34,470 bases of DNA from Streptosporangiaceae bacterium (GTDB lineage Bacteria > Actinomycetota > Actinomycetes > Streptosporangiales > Streptosporangiaceae): the NCBI GenBank assembly GCA_019245115.1, contig JAFARZ010000338.1, positions 1 to 34,470 of the forward strand, given 5' to 3'. Positions within the stretch are counted from its first letter, which is position 1. The number at the start of each line of letters is the position of its first letter. The notes under the pieces are model-generated. The model was not told the origin of the DNA and ran no database searches. It was given only the letters and a program-made list of their open reading frames with translations. The position numbers and the translations under genes are program-made. This document shows, piece by piece, positions 17,714 through 26,110 of the stretch.

Positions 17714-18685
17714 TTAAGTGGCATCACGGCGTTCCCATACCCTGATGCTGAGGGTGACTTCGATAGGTTGACCGGCGGCGTTACGCTGTACATTGGTGAT
17801 CCGCAAAAGCGCATATCGTCGCTGGTCAGTAATGGCGCACAGCAAAACGCCCGGCCGGATACCGGCTGTGCTCAGTTCTACGCCGTACGCCTGCAGTTTG
17901 CCGCACTCTTTCCGGGTACCGGCGCTGCCGGGTGGCAAGATCCCGATGTCGGCGTTGTCGATACTGTCCAGGGACATGTGCGCGATCGTGAACTCAACGT
18001 CGTACGGATTGCCCCGGGGTGCCTTGGTCAGCTCCCAGTCTGCGCTCAGTGAATCCAGGTCGATCACACGTCCTAGCGGCAGGTTGACGCTTCCGATGCG
18101 GCGGACCGGCTCCGGTATCCCGTGGCCGTTGATGTCCACAATGCCGGGCGCCGGTGATGTGCTCGGGGTCCGGGCGGCTTGAACGTGAGCCGAGGTGGAC
18201 CCGTTATGATCGATCACCGCCCACACACCACCAGCCGCAGCGAGCACCGCGGCCACGATCACGGCCCCGGCCGCAAGCCGGTATCGCCTTCCGCTGCCTC
18301 GGATCCGCCTGTCCCCAGACGGCTGGTCATTTCCGTCATTGCCGCCCCGACCCGGCCCCGTTTCAGTCCCGGGCACCGTGACGGGCGCCGGCTCGCCAAG
18401 CCGACGACGCTCGGCCCGTTCCGCGAACGCGCGGTTGCGCAGTTCCTTCAGGGTGCCGGTGGGGACGTCGAACACCCGCTCATAGACCAGGATCAGATCC
18501 TCAGGGGGAATGCGCCGTCCGCTCTCGTAATCCGCGAGCCCGCTATGCGCGCTCAGCCCGAGCTGACGTGCCAGCGCCCGGAAAGACATCCCCTGTTCCA
18601 GCCGACATCTACGCAGAGTCTCGCCCAGCTCATGCGCAATATCGCGGGGTGGCTCATGACCACCGGAACCTCGCCCTGGATACAT
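17714..18685 (-). CDS. XRE-family regulator with membrane anchor and extracytoplasmic domain
   Basis: A 323-aa protein. Residues about 15-75 are an XRE helix-turn-helix (LGETLRRCRLEQGMSFRALARQLGLSAHSGLADYESGRRIPPEDLI). A linker rich in Gly/Pro/Arg leads to one membrane segment at about 136-158 (LAAGAVIVAAVLAAAGGVWAVI), followed by a ~165-residue domain outside the membrane with no recognised family. The architecture resembles one-component sensors that detect an outside signal. ATG 18685 is chosen because the helix-turn-helix follows closely; the frame is open up to 18835. It lies downstream, on the same strand, of the secreted two-gene operon, separated by hairpins. A half-palindrome upstream is shared with that operon's promoter, so autoregulation and joint control are possible. 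Confidence 0.8.
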   Translation of the reverse strand: MYPGRGSGGHEPPRDIAHELGETLRRCRLEQGMSFRALARQLGLSAHSGLADYESGRRIPPEDLILVYERVFDVPTGTLKELRNRAFAERAERRRLGEPAPVTVPGTETGPGRGGNDGNDQPSGDRRIRGSGRRYRLAAGAVIVAAVLAAAGGVWAVIDHNGSTSAHVQAARTPSTSPAPGIVDINGHGIPEPVRRIGSVNLPLGRVIDLDSLSADWELTKAPRGNPYDVEFTIAHMSLDSIDNADIGILPPGSAGTRKECGKLQAYGVELSTAGIRPGVLLCAITDQRRYALLRITNVQRNAAGQPIEVTLSIRVWERRDAT

Positions 18686-18748
18686 AGACAGCCTGCCGTC
18701 ACTAGATTCGTCCGATCCGCCTGAAGCCTGTAGACCACGCATGGCAAT

Positions 18749-18770
18749 GCTCTCAGAACGCTCCGGATAC
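18749..18770. promoter_or_regulatory. Degenerate copy of the GTTCTCAGAAC palindrome
   Basis: GCTCTCAGAACG matches the left arm and centre of the perfect palindrome at 21153-21174 at 11 of 12 bases, with 16 of 22 matches overall. It lies 64 bp upstream of the XRE regulator start. I interpret it as a weaker operator of the same protein. Confidence 0.45.
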
Positions 18771-18809
18771 GACCAGATCGTAACGAAATGGGGCCGGGCC
18801 GAGAAGGAA

Positions 18810-18842
18810 ACGCCCCGGCCGACTGAGGTCGGCACGGGGCGT
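18810..18842 (-). terminator. Rho-independent terminator of the secreted operon
   Basis: On the minus strand a GC-rich stem (GACGCCCCGTGCCGAC, loop CTCA, GTCGGCCGGGGCGT with one bulge) is followed by TTTCCTTCTC. Its position and U-rich tail fit a terminator for minus-strand transcripts leaving the FN3 protein gene. Confidence 0.75.
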
Positions 18843-18932
18843 CATGGGACAGGTCTAATGAGGCAGACGGCGGTTGGAGAGTGCGGCTTTCCAGGATCGA
18901 AGGTGGCCGACCGCGCTCGGCGGGCGGCGCGC

Positions 18933-18973
18933 CGCCGTGATCGTCCACTCGGTTGAGCAGGACGATCACGGCG
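18933..18973. terminator. Hairpin directly downstream of the FN3 protein gene
   Basis: A perfect 14-bp stem (CGCCGTGATCGTCC and its complement) with a 13-nt loop starts 25 bp after the stop codon. There is no U tract. With the second hairpin at 18810-18842 it forms a double terminator. Confidence 0.7.
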
Positions 18974-18997
18974 TCATGTCATTCTGGATTGGTTCTG

Positions 18998-20572
18998 TTA
19001 CTGGGCTGGGATGACATACATCACCTCGCCGTTCTCACCCGGTGCCGCGCATCCGGGCTTGGATTCGGAGAAGATGAACGCGGTCACCACGAGTACCGTG
19101 GTGCCATCCGTGTTGTCCGTCAACCGTGTCGCCTTGGGGTTGGCTACGCAGGATGACTGGATACCCAATACGACGGGATAGGCCGTGTGATTACTGTAGT
19201 CATAGAGCGTCAATCGCCATGAGGTGAAGACGTCCGAGTTGTCCACGGCGTTCTTGGCTTCCCCGATACTATACCGGGCACCCATCCACGAGATGTCGTC
19301 GCGTCCACCGTGTTTGCCGGGGAAGCCCGCGCTTGTCAGCGCCGCGTCCCGTGCAGTGTCCGCACTGGTCGTCCAGGAACTAAAGTTGGTCAGGGTGCCG
19401 AACGCTTCCCGGTCGAGTTGATTGTTGGCCTGCCCGGGTAGATCGTCGCAGGTCGAGTCGTAGTGCAGGCCCACCTGGATGTTGTTCGGGTCCGTGCTGT
19501 GTATGTCAGGCGTTCCTTCATGGCACTGCACGCCTAGCGGGCCAAAAAGGCTGAGCTGGGTTTGGTAGGTATTGTCGGACTGCCCGTGCTCCAATTCCGC
19601 TGGTGAAGCGTAATGAATGAACTTGACCGAACTCTGGCCGCCGTTGACGTATTCGTCAGCAAGTACGAATCCATTGCCCTGCTGGGCCAGATAGGGCTGA
19701 GACGCATTGTTGTCGTCAAGCGTGACAAGCGGCGTCCAGGTGCTGTAAAGAGTGGGCGCAGAGGCAAGGATGACTGACTTTGAGTGGGGACTGTAGACCG
19801 CGTAGTAGGTTCCGTTCGCCTGGATGATTTTCGCGGTGTCCATGCTCTGACCGTTCGCATCCGTCATCCCGAATCTGAGACTGATTGGTTGCGCTGATTG
19901 CAGGCTTGTGATCAGGCTATCGGTGGCGGTATTTCCCGTGGTCGTGGTGGCGCAAGCGTACGGGATCCACGGTGACTGACCGTTACCCTGCTTGGCGGTG
20001 ACGGTGAAGCACATGTACGTGCCCACCGCCAGCCCGGTCCAGTCGTAGCTGGTCGTGCCCGCGGGAATCGTAGGCGAGGAGGCATCGCCGTTGCTCACCA
20101 CGAACTGTGCCGCACCACCGGACGTGTCGCTCCAGCTGATGTGAATCTTCGTTGAGCTGGCTGTCGCCTTCAAATTGGCCGGGGGCGCTACCTGCGTTGT
20201 AGCGCAGGCATACGGCGACCACGGAGACTGGCCGGCACTGTTTTTCGCGGTGACCGTCAAGCACATGTAAGTGCCCTGTGCCAGGGCCCCCCAGTCGTAG
20301 CTCGTCTTGGTCAGGTTGCCCGTCGAGATGTTTCCGTTGCTTACGACGTAAGAGGTAGCACCGGACACCGCGGACCAGGTGATGTGGATGTTGCTCATGC
20401 TTGTCGCTGTCGCGGTCACGTTGCCTGGCACGCCGGGTGCTGACGCGGCGTGCGCTACGGCGGGCTGAACGAACCCGATGGCTAGAGCCGCCACCGCCGC
20501 CATCGCGGCCGCATGGGTGAACCGGCGTCGCGGCCGCTTCGGCTTTCGTGTTGGTGTTCGTCGTGTGAACAC
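18998..20572 (-). CDS. Secreted protein with two FN3-like domains and a propeller-like domain
   Basis: A 524-aa exported protein. The N-terminus has many Arg/Lys residues, then a hydrophobic core (MAAVAALAIGFVQPAVAHAA) with a likely cleavage after AHA. Two fibronectin-III-like repeats follow at about 45-128 and 130-210 (NIHITWSAVSGATSYVV...TYMCLTVTAKNSAGQSPW and KIHISWSDTSGGAAQFVV...TYMCFTVTAKQGNGQSPW). Residues ~220-524 look like a five-bladed propeller of the GH43/62 kind (AKIIQANGTYYAVYSPHSKSVILASAP, EGTPDIHSTDPNNIQVGLHY), but I see no confirmed catalytic triad. GTG 20572 is the start, as AGGAGG lies 6 bp upstream and overlaps the stop of the upstream gene. The longer open frame to 20830 overlaps that gene and is unlikely. 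Substrate binding or glycan hydrolysis is inferred. Confidence 0.8.
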   Translation of the reverse strand: MFTRRTPTRKPKRPRRRFTHAAAMAAVAALAIGFVQPAVAHAASAPGVPGNVTATATSMSNIHITWSAVSGATSYVVSNGNISTGNLTKTSYDWGALAQGTYMCLTVTAKNSAGQSPWSPYACATTQVAPPANLKATASSTKIHISWSDTSGGAAQFVVSNGDASSPTIPAGTTSYDWTGLAVGTYMCFTVTAKQGNGQSPWIPYACATTTTGNTATDSLITSLQSAQPISLRFGMTDANGQSMDTAKIIQANGTYYAVYSPHSKSVILASAPTLYSTWTPLVTLDDNNASQPYLAQQGNGFVLADEYVNGGQSSVKFIHYASPAELEHGQSDNTYQTQLSLFGPLGVQCHEGTPDIHSTDPNNIQVGLHYDSTCDDLPGQANNQLDREAFGTLTNFSSWTTSADTARDAALTSAGFPGKHGGRDDISWMGARYSIGEAKNAVDNSDVFTSWRLTLYDYSNHTAYPVVLGIQSSCVANPKATRLTDNTDGTTVLVVTAFIFSESKPGCAAPGENGEVMYVIPAQ

Positions 20573-20582
20573 GTATGACCTC

Positions 20583-21026
20583 CTAGCCGATCTTGTCGTG
20601 GACCCACGCCTCGCACTCGATGCTGCCGTCGGTGGTCGACTCCTTGCATCCGCGCCAGGTGACGATTTCGCCCGGCGCGGAGTGCCCATCGGTGATGGAG
20701 AAGGAAGTCTCGTCGGGGTGGCTACCGCCGCCCTGGCAGTCACCATGGACGTAGTGCGGGGCGCCCTCCCAGTTACCGCTCTGCGTAGCCCATTGCACGC
20801 CGACCGACCAGCCGTCACCGCAGAATTCATCCTTGACTGTGAAGGAGTTCCAGCCCTTGCTCAGGTTGCTGTTGGCGGCGTTGTACCAGACCTCACCCGC
20901 GACCCGGCCGTTCGCATGGAATACCCACTCATGACTCGTCGACGCGTATGCCGTTCCTGAACCGGCCATTACCACAGCCAGCGCGCCGGCTATGCCACCG
21001 ATGAGCCAGGTCCGCTTTGATCGCAT
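20583..21026 (-). CDS. Secreted 147-aa protein of unknown function
   Basis: A short exported protein. It has a classical Sec signal (MRSKRTWLIGGIAGALAVVMAGSGTAYA) and a mature part of about 119 residues with four Cys (in FCGDGW, GDCQGG, RGCKES and IECEAW), many aromatics and Gly, suggesting a small disulfide-bonded beta fold. I recognise no family. GAAGGGA lies before the ATG. It is the first gene of a two-gene operon with the FN3/propeller protein, whose ribosome binding site overlaps its stop. The palindrome at 21153-21174 lies about 130 bp upstream. Confidence 0.75.
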   Translation of the reverse strand: MRSKRTWLIGGIAGALAVVMAGSGTAYASTSHEWVFHANGRVAGEVWYNAANSNLSKGWNSFTVKDEFCGDGWSVGVQWATQSGNWEGAPHYVHGDCQGGGSHPDETSFSITDGHSAPGEIVTWRGCKESTTDGSIECEAWVHDKIG

Positions 21027-21152
21027 CCCGTTTCCCTTCTTACGAGCGGCAGCCCGCTCCCATCCGGCCTCATGTGCGAGGACCTGATTTGCTCTGCCGC
21101 GGTTTCACCGCCATCGGACCTGGCTTCGTGTGTGTCCGGCAACACCTGGAAC

Positions 21153-21174
21153 GTTCTCAGAACGTTCTGAGAAC
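21153..21174. promoter_or_regulatory. Perfect 22-bp palindrome, likely operator of the secreted operon
   Basis: The site is GTTCTCAGAAC followed directly by its exact reverse complement. It lies upstream of the 147-aa secreted protein and its FN3 partner, in a 230-bp gap. A partial copy precedes the XRE regulator gene. Perfect dyad symmetry without a loop argues for a dimeric protein binding site, not a terminator. Confidence 0.65.
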
Positions 21175-21256
21175 ACGGGATTCCGGGGGGATGAACCACC
21201 GTACGTTCGTATGAAAAGCCTTTGAATTGATCTTTCGGGCGGGCGGTCCCTGGGGT

Positions 21257-23785
21257 TCAGCGGGACGGGCACAGGTGAGGGTAGGAGGCGTTCGGGACGA
21301 GCGTTTCCGCCTGGCCGAGGTCCGGATCGCCGGCCAGCGTGCGGCACGCCTGACGGGCCATGTCCGCGGGGTTGAGATCCCAGACCACGATGCGCTTCGA
21401 CTGGTCGCCAGAGATCAGGGTGTTGCCGTCCGGACCGAAGGCGAGGGTGTTCACGGCACCGTCGTCACCGGTCAAGGTGGCGATCGGGGAAAGATTCGCG
21501 GTGTCCCACAGCATGATTGTGCCGTTGTGCTCGGCCGAGGCGATGATCTTGCCGTCGGGCGAGAAGGCTAGCGCCTGTATGGCGCCGACCGGGCCGGCCC
21601 GCGCCATCCGGAGATCCAGGTTGGCCGCGGTCAACAGGGTGACGCGGCCGTCGTTCCCGGCGGCGGCGAGGGTCTGCCCGTCGGGGCTGAACGCGATGGC
21701 TTTGACCGGGCCCGTCGCCGGGGCCACCACGGCGATCCGCCGGTCGGTCAACAGATCCCAGATCATCACGCTGCCCTGAACGGTGGCGGCGGCCAACGTG
21801 TAACCGTCGGGGCTGAACGTGACCGCTTCGAAGGATCCGTGGCCATCTGAGTAGAAGCGGTGACGCGGCGACTTCTCGCCAGTGTCCCGCACCGCGATTG
21901 TGGAGCGCGCCGCGGTCGCCACCATCTCGCCGTCCGGGGAAAAGACGGCGTCGACGGCCGGCGCGACGGTGCGCACCGACATCGTCGGAACTAGCCCCGG
22001 GATATCGCGGAGGGTGAGGGCGCCGTCGTCATCGATGGTGGCGAGCAGCTTCCCGCCCGGACTGACCGCGACCGCGGCCGGTTTCGCCGTCAGCCTGGTA
22101 GTCGCGGCAGGGCTTCCATCGGGGTTCCACAGGTCGAGCATGTCATCGCCGCTCACCGACGCGAGCATGGTCGTGCCGGGAATGAGCGCCAGCCCGGTGA
22201 CCGGGCCGGTGCTGCCGGTGAACGGCCGGATGGGCGCCCGCCACAGTTGCACCGAACCGGTCGGGCTGCCCAGGGCCAGCGACCCACTGGCCGGGTCGTA
22301 GGCCAGCGCGTTGACGTTAGCGGGGACGCGGTGGGGTTCCAAGCCGGCCTGGCGGCCGGTGCTGGTGTTCCACAGCATCAGGTCCTGGTAGGTACCCGCG
22401 GTGATAAGTAGGGTCCCATCGCGGCTGAACGCCAGTCCCCTGGAATTGCGGACCGCATGCTTCAGCAACGTGGGATCGTGCTGCGGGCTCAGCAACAGCA
22501 CGTCACCATTGGTTTGCTCGGCGGCGATCATTCCGCCGCCGGGACTGTAAGCCAGGTCGTTGATGCCTCCGGTCATGCCGGCGAGCCATTGGGTGATCGT
22601 GGCGTGCGCGGGGTCGGTTATGTTCCACAGCGCCACGGCGGGACCGTCGCCCGCGGCGGCGAGCGTGTGCCCGTCCGGGCTGAACGCGACGGAGAGCAGC
22701 CGGGCGAGCGTACGCCCTGGCTGGTGCTGAGTCAGCACCTGAACCAGCCGGTGTGTGGCCGGGTTCCACAGGCATATGCGACCGTCCGCAGACACCGACG
22801 CCAGCAGCGTGCCGTTCGGGCTGAAGGCAAGGTCTTCGATGGACCCCGTGTTGCCGGGCAGCACGCTGAGCGTGGTGTGCCGGGACGGATCCCAAAGCCG
22901 GATCGTGTGGCCATCAGACCCCGCCAGTAGTCCGCCTTCGCCAACCGGGCTGAACGCGATGGCGCGGACCGGACCGGCGAAGCCGCCGAAGACGGCGAGC
23001 TGCCGGCCGGTGGCGGTGTCCCACAGGTGGACCGTCCTATCTTCGCCGCCGGCGGCCAGGAGCTTGCCGCCCGGGCTCAATGCCACGGCGTTGACCATGG
23101 CGGACTCGCCGCTAAGGCTCGCCTGCGTAGAGGTACAGCAGGCCGCGAGGCTGAGCAGGGCCGACCGTGCCGTGACGGTGGGCGCTGCCTGCCAGGCGGC
23201 CACCGCCGCCAGCGCGGCCGCATCCGGATTGACCGTCGCGAACCGGCCCGACTGGGCGGCCAGTTGCCCGGACATGGCGGTGTTCTCGGCCGCGATGGTG
23301 CTCCCGATGGTGGCCTGGCGCTGCCAGACCACCAGGCCGCCGCTCACGCCCGTCGCGGCCAGCAGGACGACGAGACTGACCGCCAGCCGACGGGTGCGAC
23401 GCCCGGATCGGCGGCCCGCCGGCGACAGCGGCTGAGCTGCCATATGTTCCGTTTGCCGCGGCGCCACTCGCTCTGCCGGCACTCGCTCTGCCGGCGGCGC
23501 TTGCTGCGCAGGCGCCTGCGACTGACGCTCGGCGGCGAGCCGCCAGCGCTCCTCCCACTCCGCGACGTCGCCGCCGCACGCCCGCACGTAACCCCGGACA
23601 ACCGGGAGGGTGGGCAGACAACGCCCGCCCGCCGCCTCGGACAGCACCGTCACCGAGAAGCTTGCCCGCCGGGCCAGCTCACGGTAGTTCGGCCGGCCTG
23701 CCTCTTCCCGAAGCTTGCGCAGTTCAGCGGCGAACTCTGCCACCGGTCCAGCCGCAGGATCAATCGGTCGCTCTGGACGCCCCAT
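21257..23785 (-). CDS. XRE-TM-WD40 repeat protein (two seven-bladed propellers)
   Basis: An 842-aa protein. Residues ~12-85 form an XRE-like helix-turn-helix (AAELRKLREEAGRPNYRELARRASFSVTVLSEAAGGRCLP), ~90-130 a Gln/Pro/Arg linker, 134-155 one membrane span (LAVSLVVLLAATGVSGGLVVWQ). From ~228 I count 14 WD40 units with the VxALAFSPDGxxLAxxxxDGxVxLW pattern, enough for two seven-bladed propellers, exported if the N-terminus is cytosolic. This architecture is common in actinobacteria and is thought to act as a scaffold or sensor; the ligand is unknown. ATG 23785 with GGGAG about 7 bp upstream. It is divergent from an XRE-SARP regulator across 147 bp with repeated TTGTCC elements. Confidence 0.9.
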   Translation of the reverse strand: MGRPERPIDPAAGPVAEFAAELRKLREEAGRPNYRELARRASFSVTVLSEAAGGRCLPTLPVVRGYVRACGGDVAEWEERWRLAAERQSQAPAQQAPPAERVPAERVAPRQTEHMAAQPLSPAGRRSGRRTRRLAVSLVVLLAATGVSGGLVVWQRQATIGSTIAAENTAMSGQLAAQSGRFATVNPDAAALAAVAAWQAAPTVTARSALLSLAACCTSTQASLSGESAMVNAVALSPGGKLLAAGGEDRTVHLWDTATGRQLAVFGGFAGPVRAIAFSPVGEGGLLAGSDGHTIRLWDPSRHTTLSVLPGNTGSIEDLAFSPNGTLLASVSADGRICLWNPATHRLVQVLTQHQPGRTLARLLSVAFSPDGHTLAAAGDGPAVALWNITDPAHATITQWLAGMTGGINDLAYSPGGGMIAAEQTNGDVLLLSPQHDPTLLKHAVRNSRGLAFSRDGTLLITAGTYQDLMLWNTSTGRQAGLEPHRVPANVNALAYDPASGSLALGSPTGSVQLWRAPIRPFTGSTGPVTGLALIPGTTMLASVSGDDMLDLWNPDGSPAATTRLTAKPAAVAVSPGGKLLATIDDDGALTLRDIPGLVPTMSVRTVAPAVDAVFSPDGEMVATAARSTIAVRDTGEKSPRHRFYSDGHGSFEAVTFSPDGYTLAAATVQGSVMIWDLLTDRRIAVVAPATGPVKAIAFSPDGQTLAAAGNDGRVTLLTAANLDLRMARAGPVGAIQALAFSPDGKIIASAEHNGTIMLWDTANLSPIATLTGDDGAVNTLAFGPDGNTLISGDQSKRIVVWDLNPADMARQACRTLAGDPDLGQAETLVPNASYPHLCPSR

Positions 23786-23932
23786 TCCTTCGCTCCCGCC
23801 AATACTCCGGCCCCGTTGTCCGGAATTGTTTGTCCACCCTATCCAGGCCTATCGGGACAATCTGTGCGGGCAATAGAACGAATCCAGCAATGCCATGTGA
23901 GGGCGCTAATAGATGATCTAGGGGAGTCTGAG
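23786..23932. promoter_or_regulatory. Divergent promoter region with TTGTCC repeats
   Basis: The 147-bp gap between the WD40 protein and the SARP regulator holds two direct TTGTCC copies at 23816-23821 and 23830-23835 and an inverted GGACAA at 23855-23860. Similar TTGTCCGG arms occur as an inverted repeat at 29705-29727. The pattern fits a regulator binding site for one or both divergent genes. Confidence 0.45.
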
Positions 23933-25027
23933 GTGGGCAGGGAAAACGGGGAAAAGCCCAGGTACGGGATTGGTCCGATGATCAAGCGGTACCGCGAGGA
24001 GCAGCGGGCGACTCAGCGTGAGCTGGCCGCTGCGGCAGGGATGAGCGTGGGCGCGCTGCGCGACCTGGAACAGGGCCGCACCCGCTCGCCCCGCTGGGGA
24101 ACGGTGGAAGAACTCGCCGCCGCCCTGAGCCTGGATCCGGCGCAGCGCGCCGAACTGACGCGCGCCTGGCGGTCCGGCGATCCGGCGCGGGCACCACGGC
24201 GCCCTCATCCCGGGGAGCGTCCGCCGGGAGTGCGTATCAACGTCCTCGGGCCGGTGGCCGCCTGGCGGGACGGAGCGCAGGTGGTGCTGGGTTCGGTCCG
24301 GCAGCGGGCCGTGCTGGGCCTGATGGCACTTCAGGCCGGTGCCGGTGTGCACCGGGATTCGATCATCGACCTGCTGTGGGGTGAGCGACCACCGTCCAGC
24401 GCGGTCGCCGAGGTGCAGGGATACGTGTCCCGGCTGCGCCGGATACTTGGCGACGGCCCGGCGCGCGCGGGCCACGCTGAGCTGGTGACCACGGCCGGCG
24501 GATGCTGCTACCGCCTGAACGCCGGTCCAGGCCACCTCGACCTGGCCGTCTTCGGTCAGCTGATCCGCGAAGCGCGCGAAGTCGCCCGGTTCGATACGGC
24601 GCATGCGTGCGAGCGGTACGAACGGGCCCTCGGGCTCTGGCGCGGCGACGTGGCAGTCGACATCGATCTGCTGCGCGGGCATCCCGCCGCGGTACAGGTA
24701 GCCCGCCAGCGTGCCGCGGCGGTGCTCGAGTATGCCGAAGCGGCCGAGCGGAGTGGCGCATACGCGAGCGTGCTGCCGCACCTGTGGGAGCTGTGCGCCG
24801 GAGAACCGGTGAACGAACAAGCGCATGCCTGGCTGATGACGGCCCTCGCCGCCTCCGGTCAGCAATCCGCCGCCCTCCAGGTCTTCACCGATCTGAGGCG
24901 GCGCCTGGACACCGAACTAGGCATCTCCCCCAGCCCGGTCCTCGCCCAGGCCCACGCCCGCGTCCTCCGCCAGCAGACCGGGCCTCCGGCGCCAGCCGTT
25001 CAGCGGAACTCCAGCCACGGTAGGTGA
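23933..25027 (+). CDS. SARP-family transcriptional activator with N-terminal XRE domain
   Basis: A 364-aa regulator. Residues ~10-75 are an XRE helix-turn-helix (GPMIKRYREEQRATQRELAAAAGMSVGALRDLEQGR). At ~100-195 is an OmpR-type winged helix (RINVLGPVAAWRDGAQVVLGSVRQRAVLGLMALQAGAGVHRDSIIDLLWGERPPSSAVAEVQGYVSRLRRIL), and ~205-350 is the BTAD all-helical domain (DLAVFGQLIREAREV, LWELCAGEPVNEQAHAWLMTALAASGQQSAALQVFTDLRRRLDTELGISPSP). SARPs activate secondary-metabolite or stress genes. No NB-ARC or TPR extension is present. GTG 23933 has GGGGAG 6 bp upstream; the frame is open to 23027, but that part is antisense to the WD40 gene. The stop region overlaps the convergent gene by 28 bp. No biosynthetic cluster is visible in the window. 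Confidence 0.9.
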   Translation: MGRENGEKPRYGIGPMIKRYREEQRATQRELAAAAGMSVGALRDLEQGRTRSPRWGTVEELAAALSLDPAQRAELTRAWRSGDPARAPRRPHPGERPPGVRINVLGPVAAWRDGAQVVLGSVRQRAVLGLMALQAGAGVHRDSIIDLLWGERPPSSAVAEVQGYVSRLRRILGDGPARAGHAELVTTAGGCCYRLNAGPGHLDLAVFGQLIREAREVARFDTAHACERYERALGLWRGDVAVDIDLLRGHPAAVQVARQRAAAVLEYAEAAERSGAYASVLPHLWELCAGEPVNEQAHAWLMTALAASGQQSAALQVFTDLRRRLDTELGISPSPVLAQAHARVLRQQTGPPAPAVQRNSSHGR

Positions 25028-26031
25028 AGGTCGGGAAAGGCTTCGAGACCGGGTGTCCCGGTCCAGCTGCCAGCGTGGTCTACCGCGGTGAACACATCGT
25101 TCAGCCAGAGCGTCTGATCTGGATCCCAGCCAATCAGGACGGTCGCGGCGTCGCCTACGGTTGTCGCAAACCCGGTAGCGGTAATGAACCCTGCGATACT
25201 GAGGTGAACACCGTCCCAGTCCTGAGCCACCTTGGGCCAGTCCGGCAGAACCCATGAGACGTCCCGGCCTGTCATCCGGAACCAGTCGTGCCGCCGTGAC
25301 ACCGTGACGTCGCGCGGATATCGTGCCGTGAGCCGTCCCCAGTCGTCCGGCCCAGCGATCTCCCAGATACGTGCCCGCGAGGTGATCTCAATATCCCAGA
25401 TCTGGAATACTTCCTCACCGGCACTGTCGGCCAGACAGCCGAGTCCGACGGCGGGCAGCGCGCCGATCGGGCCAGTTGTGGTGAAGACGCCGTGCCCCAG
25501 CGGAGGGGACCACCAGATTCCCGAGTACACGCTGCCATTACGCGGCGGCCATGGCAGCTCCCGTGCCGCGTGGCGTTCTTCCTCCTCGTCCGCCTCGGTT
25601 TGGGCGCGAAGGCCGTCGGCGAACGCCTGCCCGCGCGGCGGAGGTTTGTCGCCGACGGCCAGCCAACGCTGATGGTCCCCGTCTGGCTGCTCCCACCACC
25701 ACCGCGCCCCCGGTGCTATGGCCAGAGACCGGGCCACCGGCAGAAGGGATGCCGCCGCGGTAGCCAGATGCGGAGCCGCCGCCGTGTCAGCCGCTCCGGG
25801 GCACATGACGGCGGCGAACGCGGACAACAGGACCAATCGGTCATTGCAGCCGGCTAGCTGGTCGAGGCTGGCCGCCCTGGCGGCTACATGACGGGAGACC
25901 ACGTCCACGACCTCACGGTGGGGTTCGCCGATCTGCTCGAGGAAATCAAACCGGTTCAGGCCTGCCAACTCGGCAAGGAGCAGGAGGCCTACCGGGGTCG
26001 TGGTGAGCGCTTCGGCATCCACCTCGATCAT
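25000..26031 (-). CDS. Hypothetical acidic cytosolic protein
   Basis: A protein of about 343 aa with no signal peptide or membrane span and no family I recognise. Visible features: an N-terminal Leu-rich stretch (TPVGLLLLAELAGLNRFDFLEQI), a Trp-rich middle (GARWWWEQPDGDHQRWLAV), an acidic segment (QTEADEEEERHAARELPW), and near the C-terminus GWDPDQTLWLNDVFTAVDHAGSW and FPDLHLPWLEF. The start is uncertain: AGGAGG at 26033-26038 is only 1 bp from the ATG at 26031 but 10 bp from a GTG at 26022, and a further ATG exists at 26073. It converges on and slightly overlaps the SARP gene. Good codon use supports a real gene. Confidence 0.65.
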   Translation of the reverse strand: MIEVDAEALTTTPVGLLLLAELAGLNRFDFLEQIGEPHREVVDVVSRHVAARAASLDQLAGCNDRLVLLSAFAAVMCPGAADTAAAPHLATAAASLLPVARSLAIAPGARWWWEQPDGDHQRWLAVGDKPPPRGQAFADGLRAQTEADEEEERHAARELPWPPRNGSVYSGIWWSPPLGHGVFTTTGPIGALPAVGLGCLADSAGEEVFQIWDIEITSRARIWEIAGPDDWGRLTARYPRDVTVSRRHDWFRMTGRDVSWVLPDWPKVAQDWDGVHLSIAGFITATGFATTVGDAATVLIGWDPDQTLWLNDVFTAVDHAGSWTGTPGLEAFPDLHLPWLEFR

Positions 26032-26110
26032 TCCTCCTGTCGCGCACGCCGCAGGGGTATGCGATACGAGCATAGCCCTGCGGCATGTGACGCTAGAGTC
26101 CTCGATAAGG

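Larger units (their letters stand above)
18686..18997. other. Intergenic region between XRE regulator and FN3 protein
   Basis: This 312-bp gap holds the upstream region of the XRE regulator at its left, the degenerate palindrome at 18749-18770, and two strong hairpins (18810-18842 and 18933-18973) that end transcription of the FN3 operon. No gene is supported. Confidence 0.65.

Noticed and set aside
23027..23932. Long N-terminal extension of the SARP regulator
   Set aside because: That part is antisense to WD40 repeats and is not conserved-looking; GTG 23933 has a good ribosome binding site and leads directly into the XRE domain.
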